This document shows, piece by piece, positions 53,727 through 60,931 of a DNA stretch of 64,000 nucleotides. The stretch covers positions 62,001 to 126,000 of the forward strand of contig NZ_UCOB01000023.1 of NCBI RefSeq assembly GCF_900474295.1, given 5' to 3'. The position numbers and the translations under genes were made by a program. Numbering within the stretch: position 1 is the first letter of the stretch; every line of letters starts with the position of its first letter. The notes below the pieces were generated by a model. That model saw only the letters and a list, made by a program, of their open reading frames with translations. It made no database searches and was not told the DNA's origin. Source of the stretch: Synechococcus sp. UW140. Lineage in GTDB: Bacteria > Cyanobacteriota > Cyanobacteriia > PCC-6307 > Cyanobiaceae.

Positions 53727-54842
53727 TTAAGCGAACCCTTTGCCAGCATCCTTGGCCACACAGGCCTGAAGTTGCTTGCGCAGACAGCTGTGGTCGAGAT
53801 CGCGGCCGATGATCACCAGCTGGTTCTTGCGCTCTCCAGGCCAGTCGCTGTCATCAATGGAGAAGCGTTTGCCCGCTAGGTGAAACACATGTCGACGCTC
53901 GCTTTCGTTGAACCAGAGGATCCCCTTGGCACGGAACACAGAGGAGGGAAGCTGATTGTCGAGGAAATACTGAAATTTGCGTAAGGAGAAGGGCCCATCG
54001 CTTCTGAAGGAGAGGGATGTGTATCCCTCGATCGCTAAGTGGTCGGCATGGTTATGGCCATGGTCGTGGCCATGGTCGTGGTCGTGGTGATGGTGCCCGT
54101 GTTCGCCATGGTTGTGGGGCTCATGGTCGTGCTCATGCCCGCCATGGTGATGGTGCTCATGCCCGTGCTCATGGTCGTGGTCATGCTCGGTGGGGCTGAC
54201 AACGCGATCGCTTTCAAACAGGCCCACGCTTAGGAGCAGAGGAAGCGGTACGTCGCCTTTGACTGAGCGCAGGATGCGTGCATCCTTCTTGACATCGCAA
54301 AGCTTCTGCTCGATGCCCTGGAGGCGTTGCTCGTCAACGAGGTCTGTCTTGTTCAGGAGAAGTATGTCGCCATACACCACTTGGGATCGCCCAACCTCAC
54401 TCGCCAGAAGCTGGTCGTCGAAATTCTCGGCATCAACGAGAGTAATGATCGAGTCGAGCCGGGTCTTGTCTCGTAGCTCGCTGCCAAGGAAGGTCATGGC
54501 AACCGGTAAGGGGTCCGCCAGACCAGTGGTTTCGACGACTAAATAATCGACTGGCTGAGGTCGGTCCAGGACCCTGTCCACTGCCTCGAGTAGCTCGTCG
54601 TTAATCGAACAGCAGATGCAGCCGTTGCTGAGTTCCACCATGTCGTCGCCGGCACTGACCACCAGGTCGTTGTCGATGCCGATTTCTCCGAATTCATTCA
54701 CGAGAACGGCTGTCTTCATGCCGTTTTGATTGGTGAGGATGTGATTGAGCAGAGTGGTTTTGCCTGCCCCCAGGAAGCCCGTAAGAATGGTGACCGGCAC
54801 ACCGCTGGTCTGTATCTCTGTAGTGGGAGATGAAGCGGTCAT
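53727..54842 (-). CDS. CobW/COG0523 GTPase with histidine-rich metal-binding stretch
   Basis: This 371-residue G3E GTPase has the P-loop GFLGAGKTTLLNHIL (about residue 22), the metal-relay motif GCICCSINDELL (CxCC, about residue 74) and NKTDLV. Between about residues 225 and 275 lies a His/Asp/Glu-rich run (HDHDHEHGHEHHHH and more) that could hold several zinc or nickel ions. A CobW C-terminal domain (GILWFNESERRHVFHLAGKRF) closes it. It is a metal chaperone; Zn is usual, Co or Ni possible. It lies just downstream of the pterin-dehydratase gene. Confidence 0.9.
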   Translation of the reverse strand: MTASSPTTEIQTSGVPVTILTGFLGAGKTTLLNHILTNQNGMKTAVLVNEFGEIGIDNDLVVSAGDDMVELSNGCICCSINDELLEAVDRVLDRPQPVDYLVVETTGLADPLPVAMTFLGSELRDKTRLDSIITLVDAENFDDQLLASEVGRSQVVYGDILLLNKTDLVDEQRLQGIEQKLCDVKKDARILRSVKGDVPLPLLLSVGLFESDRVVSPTEHDHDHEHGHEHHHHGGHEHDHEPHNHGEHGHHHHDHDHGHDHGHNHADHLAIEGYTSLSFRSDGPFSLRKFQYFLDNQLPSSVFRAKGILWFNESERRHVFHLAGKRFSIDDSDWPGERKNQLVIIGRDLDHSCLRKQLQACVAKDAGKGFA

Positions 54843-54902
54843 TGGCTGTTGCAGGTGAAGAGGGCGCTCATCGGCCGCCAGAGTTGCTCATGCTGGCAGG
54901 GA

Positions 54903-55187
54903 TTAGCTCAGCGCGTCGATCGCCCGCGCCAGGTCGAGGTCGAGATTGGACAGTCCGCCCAGATCATGGGTGCTCAGTTGGATCGTGACACGGGAATAAA
55001 CGTTGCTCCAGTTGGGATGGTGGTTCATGGCTTCTGCCAGCAGGGCGACCTGGCTCATGAATCCCCAGGCGCTCACGAAATCGGCAAACGTCCAGTGGCG
55101 TTCAAGCCTCCCCTCCACCAGTTGCCATTGAGGCAGGGTCTGGGGAAGTGCCTGGATCTCCGCTTGATTGAGCAGGGTTGTTGCCAT
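54903..55187 (-). CDS. Pterin-4a-carbinolamine dehydratase
   Basis: This 94-residue protein shows the PCD/DCoH pattern: W-rich FADFVSAWGFMSQVALLAEAMNHHPNWSNVYSRVTIQLSTHDLGGL, with the HHPNW active-site histidines (about residue 56) and the later STHDLGGLS. It dehydrates the 4a-hydroxy-pterin. In cyanobacteria without phenylalanine hydroxylase the role is uncertain; pterins could serve the circadian or light response. It precedes cobW by 60 bases, same strand. Confidence 0.9.
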   Translation of the reverse strand: MATTLLNQAEIQALPQTLPQWQLVEGRLERHWTFADFVSAWGFMSQVALLAEAMNHHPNWSNVYSRVTIQLSTHDLGGLSNLDLDLARAIDALS

Positions 55188-55259
55188 GGTTCTGACTGGT
55201 CTGCGCTCAGCCTGGGTTGAACAAGCTGCCTAACGTGTGGAGATCAATGTCTTGATGGT

Positions 55260-55538
55260 GTGAAGCTCCAACACTGGACGCTGGTGAAGGGAGTAATCGG
55301 TGCCACAGCCGTTGGTGGCGCCCTCGTCCAATCGGTTTGCGCGCCTGCAGCTTGGGGCCAGCGCGTGGTCCCCAAGCTCCGGGAGATCTGTCCAATGGGC
55401 TACGTGGATACTGCTAAAGGAACGTGCAGCACTCTTGGGCTGATGACCCATACAGTGCAGCCGTCAAAGGGTGAGACTTGTCCTTCGGGATGGGCCAATG
55501 CAGGTGGTGGCTATTGCCGCAAGAGCGATGGAAGCTAG
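55260..55538 (+). CDS. Small exported Cys-rich protein, 92 aa
   Basis: GTG start; a hydrophobic N-terminus (LVKGVIGATAVGGALVQSVC) and then two related Cys motifs, REICPMGYVDTAKGTCSTLG and GETCPSGWANAGGGYCRKS. These look like a duplicated C-P-x-G-[YW]-x(7-8)-C unit. An exported, disulfide-bonded protein is likely. The family is not recognised. It is divergent from the pterin dehydratase. Confidence 0.7.
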   Translation: MKLQHWTLVKGVIGATAVGGALVQSVCAPAAWGQRVVPKLREICPMGYVDTAKGTCSTLGLMTHTVQPSKGETCPSGWANAGGGYCRKSDGS

Positions 55539-55695
55539 TTCAAGTCGTCCTGATTGCTTGATTCCCTCTTCGATTGGCCTTTCTGGATCATTCTTCTATA
55601 GGTTTAATTGCTTTCGCAGGTAGTGGCTCTACCTCTGTAATCCGTGGAAAGAGCTTGGGTCACTGTCCTAGTCTGCAGAAAGTTGTTTTGAGTGA

Positions 55696-56046
55696 ATGAC
55701 TGTTGCTCCTGTCAAGAAGCCTGGCGTCGTTCTCTGGGCAAAGGTGTATATGGGTGGGTTGTCTTTGATGTATCTCGTTTTGATTCTTTTGTCGCCCTTG
55801 ATGTTTCTGTCGGGCGAAGAAGAGGCTGTCGTTACTGGTTTGGTCTTTCTCGTTTTAGGTATACCTTGCCTTGTTATCTCGTTTGTTCCACTCTTCCTTC
55901 CTCCGAAGCCATGGGTTTGGGTGTGGATTCTTGTTCTGATTGCCATAGGTATGACCAGTGTGTGTTGCCTGCCGGTCACGATCCCGCTTCTGATCTTCTG
56001 GATCAAGCCTGATGTCAGGCGCTATTACGGCAACGTTGTTGCCTAA
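55696..56046 (+). CDS. Hypothetical three-helix membrane protein, 116 aa
   Basis: MTVAPVKKPGVVLWAKVYMG precedes three hydrophobic segments (about 22-42, 46-66, 72-97; the last with WVWVWILVLIAIGMTSVCC) and a short basic tail (IKPDVRRYYGNVVA). Positive-inside residues place the tail in the cytoplasm. I do not know the family. Codon use is AT-leaning with several TTG and GTT codons, unlike core genes. Confidence 0.65.
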   Translation: MTVAPVKKPGVVLWAKVYMGGLSLMYLVLILLSPLMFLSGEEEAVVTGLVFLVLGIPCLVISFVPLFLPPKPWVWVWILVLIAIGMTSVCCLPVTIPLLIFWIKPDVRRYYGNVVA

Positions 56047-56468
56047 GCTGTGAGCTTTCTGTTGTTGTTTTCTGAATGGTTTTGTGGCTCTGCCTGTTAT
56101 GAGCCGGTCTCGAAGGGTTGCGGCTGAAGGGATGCGGTTGGTTGTGTTGAGGCGATCGTCGTTGGGGAGTGTTGTCCAGTCGGCATGCAACCTTATGTTC
56201 GGAGCTTTCTTGTAGGGCTTTTGTTCTCAATCTTCCTGCTGGGTTGAGATCAGTTGTGCTCGTTTTTGTTGGGCGCATCGTGGGCATTCCGTATCTGCTT
56301 GAAGGGAGAGTCTTTGTCAAGCAGCTTCTTTGTCTCAAAAGCTTGTTTCTTTTTGCCCGGGTGTATTGGTTCTCAAAAAGTGAGTGTTGGTGTGAGTGTC
56401 AGAGGTGAGGCGTCATGCATTGCTGTTCCAAGCTTTTGCTGAGTCAGCTGATGTTGCAGGCCAAGGTG
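56047..56468. other. Intergenic region without a supported gene
   Basis: These 422 bases contain a weak 38-residue plus-strand frame (56099-56215, MSRSRRVAAEGMRLVVLRRS) with no ribosome site, and other frames with poor composition. No terminator with a clear T-tract was found. Nothing else evident. Confidence 0.4.
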
Positions 56469-57380
56469 TTAGATCCCGAAGAGCCTGGCCTGTTCGACGG
56501 CTGCCCTGAACACGATTGCGTGCCGTTCTACGAGCGGGGTGATCGCGTCGTAGCCGCCGCCGATCACGGTGGCGATCGGAATGCTTCTGCGTAAACAGGC
56601 GTCAATGACTAGGCGGTCGCGATTCAGCAATCCCTGGTCGGTGAGGCCAAGCCGTCCAAGCTTGTCGTCGCGATGTGGGTCTACACCAGCGTTGTAGAAA
56701 ACGAGGTCTGGCTTGAGGTGATCTAGTAGATCTGGTAATCGATCACCAATGGCCGCCATGTAGCCGTCATCATCGGCTTGATCCTCAAGGGGGATATCTA
56801 AGTCGCTGTTGACCTTGCGCAGAGGAAAGTTGCTGGCGGCATGCACCGACAGGGTGAACACCTTTGGCTCCTGGGCGAAGATGGCGGCGGTGCCATCCCC
56901 TTGGTGGACGTCCAGATCGATCACCAGCACCTGCTGCACAAAGGCCTGCTGAAGCAGCACTGAGGCGGCGACGGCACAGTCATTGAAGATGCAGAACCCG
57001 CTGCCGAAGCTGGGATGCGCATGGTGGGTGCCACCGGCAAGATGGCAGGCCAAGCCTGCATTGAGTGCCAGACGGGCTGTGAGCAGGGTGCCTCCTACTG
57101 CCAGCCAGGTGCGCTGCACCAGTGGGCGGGTGGATGGCAGGCCAATGCGGCGTTGCTGTTCACGGGTGAGGTTGCCCCGGCAAAAGGATTGGTGGTAATG
57201 CCGATCGTGCACGAGCTCGAGATCACGCCTGCTGATGCTTAGTGGCCGGTGAATCTGTTGTTCTTGAATCAGAGAGCTGTTCAGCAGATGGTGATAGAGC
57301 AGCTTGAATTTGGCCATCGGGAAGCGATGGCTGCTCGGAAGGGGGGCTGAATAAAGAGGGTGGTAGACAAGCGGCAGCAC
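56469..57380 (-). CDS. Histone deacetylase / AcuC family amidohydrolase
   Basis: This 303-residue zinc enzyme begins [20 protein letters not shown]. The family signatures are [20 protein letters not shown] (tandem His, about residue 115), [18 protein letters not shown] (metal Asp and His, about residue 150) and the late [21 protein letters not shown] (Asp). Bacterial members deacetylate small amines, acetoin-related acyl-CoA synthetase, or polyamines; the substrate here is unknown. It is followed downstream by intergenic DNA. Confidence 0.9.
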   Translation of the reverse strand: MLPLVYHPLYSAPLPSSHRFPMAKFKLLYHHLLNSSLIQEQQIHRPLSISRRDLELVHDRHYHQSFCRGNLTREQQRRIGLPSTRPLVQRTWLAVGGTLLTARLALNAGLACHLAGGTHHAHPSFGSGFCIFNDCAVAASVLLQQAFVQQVLVIDLDVHQGDGTAAIFAQEPKVFTLSVHAASNFPLRKVNSDLDIPLEDQADDDGYMAAIGDRLPDLLDHLKPDLVFYNAGVDPHRDDKLGRLGLTDQGLLNRDRLVIDACLRRSIPIATVIGGGYDAITPLVERHAIVFRAAVEQARLFGI

Positions 57381-57431
57381 AGCCGGTTCAAATCAGGCCA
57401 CCGCCGCAGTCTGATGGATTTGAACAGCGGT

Positions 57432-57671
57432 TCAAGCTGCTCTGGAGATCAGCCTTTGGGTGCTCAGTTGGTGATGAGCGAGATTGCTGGCATAGAGGCG
57501 TCCGGCCGCATGGGCCTCTCTTAACGACTGGAAGTTGCCAACAAAGTCATAGTCGGCGCCGTTCAAGGTGGCGGCTACTGCAAACAGCCGTCGAGACACC
57601 TTTGTGACGGTCCAGCTCAGGTGGCAGGCCGGCGCATTGATTGGGTCGTTCACGAGACACCCTCCGGTCAT
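57432..57671 (-). CDS. Conserved hypothetical protein, ~79 aa
   Basis: The protein from MTGGCLVNDPINAPACHLSW continues into VTKVSRRLFAVAATLNGADY. It is a small beta-alpha-type protein with two cysteines near the N-terminus and a helical end (EAHAAGRLYASNLAHHQLST). The family is unknown. It precedes the HDAC-family gene by 51 bases on the opposite side of that gene's start, same strand, so it may be co-transcribed upstream of it. Confidence 0.6.
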   Translation of the reverse strand: MTGGCLVNDPINAPACHLSWTVTKVSRRLFAVAATLNGADYDFVGNFQSLREAHAAGRLYASNLAHHQLSTQRLISRAA

Positions 57672-58062
57672 GTTTTCAGAGTCTGACAATTCCGGGATCA
57701 GGCGGGATCATTCTTAGTCGTTCTTCATCGCCCTGGTGGGTGAGCGCAGGTTGCTCAGGCTGGCTGGGGATCTTCGTCAGCTTCACGGCTTTGCTCAGCC
57801 TGGACTCAGCTCAAGCAATCTGGCGACTTGCCGTAATTTCGGTCTGTGTTCCTTGAATGGGCCTCGAAGCCTCCATGCTTGCGTCTGATCGCTGGTGAAG
57901 AAGTGCTGACAAGCTGCGGATGGCAAGGTGGCTGGTCGTGAGGCGAATGTCAGTCCTGAGGGCAGGCTCGGACTCAGTCACATCTGAATGGATTTTCGAT
58001 GTGTTTCAGTCACGCTTCGGATCCCAGTGACAGCAGTGTTGGGGCGTTGCATTTCTCTCCCC
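57672..58062. other. Intergenic region without a supported gene
   Basis: About 391 bases. One weak plus-strand frame with a GTG start at 57740 (38 residues, containing CSGWLGIFVSFTALLSLD) resembles a small membrane protein but has no ribosome site. Otherwise nothing is evident. It must contain the promoter of the glycine-zipper gene. Confidence 0.4.
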
Positions 58063-58377
58063 ATGAAACGCGCGCTTGCCATCACCGGCCTGGCGTTGTT
58101 CACCATCTGCACCTTCAGTGTGCCTCCGTTGCTTGCCGATCACCACGGCGATTCAGTGTTCCTCGACGATTTCGATGACGCTGATGATGAGAGGGATCGT
58201 TCCACCACCACGGTGAGTGATCCAGACACCAACAGCTGTGTCGAGGGCAGCGTGATCGGTGGCTTGCTTGGGGCCGGCCTTGGTGCAGCACTGTCGCGAG
58301 GCAATGGTCGCTGGATCGGTGTGCCTTTGGGCGGCGCTGCCGGTGCTCTGGTGGGTTGTCAGGTGGATGGCGGCTGA
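58063..58377 (+). CDS. Exported glycine-zipper protein, ~104 aa
   Basis: A signal peptide (MKRALAITGLALFTICTFSV, cleavage about LLA-DHH) is followed by an acidic stretch (VFLDDFDDADDERDR) and a Gly-rich two-segment zipper (VIGGLLGAGLGAALSRGNGR, WIGVPLGGAAGALVGCQV), the pattern of glycine-zipper 2TM / Rick-17kDa-type proteins. It is probably membrane-associated in the periplasm. The ATG fits the signal peptide; the longer frame does not. Confidence 0.75.
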   Translation: MKRALAITGLALFTICTFSVPPLLADHHGDSVFLDDFDDADDERDRSTTTVSDPDTNSCVEGSVIGGLLGAGLGAALSRGNGRWIGVPLGGAAGALVGCQVDGG

Positions 58378-58417
58378 GCGAATCGCAACGCTTCGCTCAG
58401 TGGGCCTTGTTGTCTGC

Positions 58418-58708
58418 TCAGCGGTTGAGCACAGCACGTTCCTGGCGGTCAGTGAGATAACAGCGACCTGCAGTCGCCCCGGAGGCCAGCATTAGTTTCG
58501 GGTTGGGTTGCATGGGGATGGCCTGAAACGGCACGGCTGCATCCAGGCTCACCTCCTCGGTTCCCACCACCAGCGCTTTGTTCCCACTGCTGCCCTCCAC
58601 CGCACAGGCGAACCATCCTCCGGCCTGGCTTTGTGGCGAGGTGAGAAGCGTGCCCACGCTGAGGGCAATGGTGATGGCAAGGCTGTTGCAAGGACGGGGA
58701 AATGCCAT
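58418..58708 (-). CDS. Hypothetical exported protein, ~96 aa
   Basis: A signal peptide (MAFPRPCNSLAITIALSVGT, cleavage about SQA-GGW) precedes a small mature domain WFACAVEGSSGNKALVVGTE, ending with CYLTDRQERAVLNR. Two cysteines are available for one disulfide. The family is unknown. The ATG gives the best signal peptide; a longer frame upstream is unsupported. Confidence 0.7.
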   Translation of the reverse strand: MAFPRPCNSLAITIALSVGTLLTSPQSQAGGWFACAVEGSSGNKALVVGTEEVSLDAAVPFQAIPMQPNPKLMLASGATAGRCYLTDRQERAVLNR

Positions 58709-58838
58709 AACGGTGGTTGAGCCTCGGGTCTGTTGCCAGCCACCCTCAGGCCGTTGTCGCATCAATGGCTTGATCCAGATCACTTGGGAATGTGATTTGG
58801 TTCTCTCACTGCTTCAGGCTCATCTGTCTGGTCGAGGG

Positions 58839-59003
58839 CTATCTGCAGTCGTTGATGTCCCAGCGATCGCCCCAGGCCTGTTTTACATGGACTGTTGCTC
58901 CGTCCAGTTGTGCTTTCGCTGTGAATGGGCTCACGATGATTGCTGCAGCCAGCAGCGTGATCGCGGCAGGCATCGCCAGACGGATCCAATCTTCTTTCAG
59001 CAT
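58839..59003 (-). CDS. Small exported or membrane-anchored protein, 54 aa
   Basis: A short protein starts MLKEDWIRLAMPAAITLLAA with one hydrophobic segment (about 9-30) and ends VKQAWGDRWDINDCR. The terminal sequence (QAWGDRWDINDC) has a conserved look, and I recall similar short tails in cyanobacterial hypothetical proteins, with modest certainty. It is divergent from the Nif11-like gene, 98 bases apart. Confidence 0.6.
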   Translation of the reverse strand: MLKEDWIRLAMPAAITLLAAAIIVSPFTAKAQLDGATVHVKQAWGDRWDINDCR

Positions 59004-59101
59004 GGTGGTCTTGTGCGTTGACGTCTTCGACGATGGCCTGATCTGGCTTTGATGTGTTCCCTTGGCTGCAATCTGTTTCTTTGCCGCAGCTTTCTGACGC
59101 C

Positions 59102-59332
59102 ATGCCGATGGCGACAAAGCTTGAGCTCTATCAGCAGTTTGTTTCCAATCCAGAAGCAGGCATCAACAGCATCATTGCTCTAGCCGCCAAGGAAGGGCTG
59201 GAGCTCAATCAAGCTGAGGTCTCGGAACTGATTAAAACCATTGACGTCGATGAAGAGTTTGATGACGTTGAACTGGATGCCATCGCTCTGGTCGCCATTG
59301 CTGGTGGGAAAGGGAGGAATAGTCACTGCTAA
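59102..59332 (+). CDS. Nif11-like leader peptide / candidate RiPP precursor
   Basis: This 76-residue acidic helical protein begins MPMATKLELYQQFVSNPEAG and contains the Nif11-type pattern LELYQQFVSNPEAGINSIIA followed by EVSELIKTIDVDEEF. It ends VAIAGGKGRNSHC. The Gly-Gly after an Ala-rich hydrophobic stretch is the typical leader-cleavage site, leaving a seven-residue tail KGRNSHC with Ser and Cys. That is far shorter than the usual core of marine prochlorosins. No modifying LanM-type gene is in the window, so it may rely on distant enzymes or act as a non-RiPP Nif11 protein. Confidence 0.72.
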   Translation: MPMATKLELYQQFVSNPEAGINSIIALAAKEGLELNQAEVSELIKTIDVDEEFDDVELDAIALVAIAGGKGRNSHC

Positions 59333-59363
59333 ACGATGATTAGGCCTGGGATTCGTTCAGAGA

Positions 59364-59828
59364 CTAACGATACCTACTCAAATAAGACTCCAGAATGCCA
59401 ACAAGCTCTTTAGGCTTTTTCCCATAGCACTCACTCAAAGAGTGCCTGTTTTCATCGGTTTTGATCCAGAAGCTCACCAACTCCGTCTTGCTACTGGAAT
59501 ATCCTGATCGATGTTGAACAGTTGTAATTTCAAAATAAAGCAAATCACTCCAGAGATAATGGAACTTTCTAAATAGCACTTTCTCGCGTATTCCATCCGG
59601 CCCAAGTTTCAACCAGTTACTATTTGGCCACAGCTTCCATACGGATAGCGGAATTCCGAGGCCACCTCCTGCCAGCAGAATCAATCTCACCAGCATCATT
59701 TCTGGTTTGTTTTCGATTAACAAGATGCCCGAGATAAAAAGGGCGATACATACCAGCAATATCAAGATCCACTTGATCCTGCTGGGATAAAGCGTCATCG
59801 ACTCTGGCAGTGATTCCGGTTGCTTCAC
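59364..59828 (-). CDS. Two-helix membrane protein with PH-like soluble domain
   Basis: This 154-residue protein has an N-terminal soluble stretch and two membrane helices (about 20-38 and 44-62, with ILILLVCIALFISGILLIEN). A beta-type domain (GPDGIREKVLFRKFHYLWSD, LLYFEITTVQHRSGYSS) resembles the STM3941/PH-like fold. AT-rich codons (TTT, AAA, ATA) contrast with core genes. Function unknown. It is convergent with the Nif11-like gene, 31 bases between. Confidence 0.6.
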   Translation of the reverse strand: MKQPESLPESMTLYPSRIKWILILLVCIALFISGILLIENKPEMMLVRLILLAGGGLGIPLSVWKLWPNSNWLKLGPDGIREKVLFRKFHYLWSDLLYFEITTVQHRSGYSSSKTELVSFWIKTDENRHSLSECYGKKPKELVGILESYLSRYR

Positions 59829-59912
59829 GAAAGGTTGACTTATTGGCTTTTCATCATGCTAGGTGAGGCCCTGTGAAGCGCAAAGGAACAAACATAAACA
59901 ATAAATATAATA

Positions 59913-60101
59913 ATGAAAACAAAACAGATTAACCTTAAACAGTTCAACTACCTTTGTGGTCAAGCTGCTGTTCGTGGATCGTTTTACGATAGATACAACG
60001 CAGCTCAAAGCATGTCCAAAACATGTCCAAAACATGCACTCAGAGCCCTCAGAAGGCTCTGCAAGATGCCTCCGACTCGCCTTAGTTGCTACGTAACATA
60101 G
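59913..60101 (+). CDS. Doubtful small ORF, 62 aa, with tandem repeat
   Basis: An ATG frame begins MKTKQINLKQFNYLCGQAAV and ends RRLCKMPPTRLSCYVT. Four cysteines and many Lys/Arg residues, but no ribosome site and no family. An 11-base repeat lies inside. It may be a true lineage-specific small protein or chance; I place it low. Confidence 0.3.
   Translation: MKTKQINLKQFNYLCGQAAVRGSFYDRYNAAQSMSKTCPKHALRALRRLCKMPPTRLSCYVT
60011..60032. repeat. Two tandem copies of an 11-base unit
   Basis: CATGTCCAAAA occurs twice in direct succession, followed by a further CATG. Repeat units of 11 (not a multiple of 3) inside a frame argue against stable coding. Confidence 0.7.
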
Positions 60102-60605
60102 GCCTCATTGGAGGCCCCTTGTAAACCCTTAAGCTTATAAAAGATAATGGAACTTCGTGCAGCTCAAGTTGATGTGATCTTGAATCTACGTCTGACCGGA
60201 ACCACTTTCAAGACAAACAGTACTGCTATTGGTCCGTAAAAGGAACTTCTAAGTCGGAAAATCTAAGGCAAAAGGAACACCATTTTGGTTACAAACTTCC
60301 TTCCGTATGGGTCGTTTGCTTCAGTAACCTCACTTTCTATTTTCTTGCTCCCATTATTGGCTTTTTGTTCTCATCATTACCACCAGCAACTCGCTTTAGC
60401 TCATCTATTGAGAGTTCATGATCAGAGCTCATTTCAGACATGGGAATCAAGACTCTACTCTGTTTCTAGCTGTGGCTTGTCTTTTAGTCCATCGTCTACA
60501 AATTTGTCAGGTTCCGCAAAAGTTTTCAGCAACATCTCCCCCATTTGGGGGATGTGGAAGGTGGAGGTCTGCAGCGATGTTGAAAGGAGTTCAGGAGATG
60601 GCGAA
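60102..60605. other. Spacer with weak ORFs
   Basis: About 500 bases with a plus-strand frame opening at 60285 and a minus-strand frame (60455-60640, 61 codons) that overlap and cannot both be read. A GGCCTC/GAGGCC hairpin occurs near 60105-60120 without a T-tract. No strong gene evidence, although the last part leads into the 27-residue ORF. Confidence 0.4.
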
Positions 60606-60689
60606 ATGCCCCTTCTCACGTTCGCCGCAGTTATTGCCATCGGGACCCCTGCCTATTTGAAGTTCTGCCAGTGGGTCGGCCAGCTCTGA
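60606..60689 (+). CDS. Candidate 27-aa membrane peptide
   Basis: A short frame begins MPLLTFAAVIAIGTPAYLKF and ends CQWVGQL. It has one hydrophobic helix of about 16 residues. AGGAG lies eight bases upstream of the ATG, an ideal spacing. Such size and shape are usual for photosystem, b6f or NDH accessory subunits, but I cannot match it to a known one. The frame extends upstream in a longer ORF of poorer composition. Real coding is possible, not proven. Confidence 0.4.
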   Translation: MPLLTFAAVIAIGTPAYLKFCQWVGQL

Positions 60690-60931
60690 GTCCGTTTGGA
60701 CCGGGAGAGGCCGAAACACCAGTGCAACGGAGAGGGTGGGAGGCCAAACTTCGGTCCGACGATCAAAATGGCTCTGAACAACAGCGCTAGTACCTGGAGC
60801 TCGCGGCACTGCCGATCACGACGCGGATGTTCTCTGGTGGTGAGCCTGTGAATTTGGGTCTCATTGGTTCTGTGTTCTGAGTTGGTGGTCCACCTGGAAG
60901 CTGGTTAGGGTCTTTTTAGATCGGAGAGCCA

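Noticed and set aside
56099-56215. A 38-residue ATG frame
   Set aside because: No ribosome site, Arg-rich like random GC-rich DNA.
60455-60640. A 61-codon minus-strand frame
   Set aside because: Composition is plausible, but it overlaps the better-supported 27-aa plus-strand ORF and has no family match.
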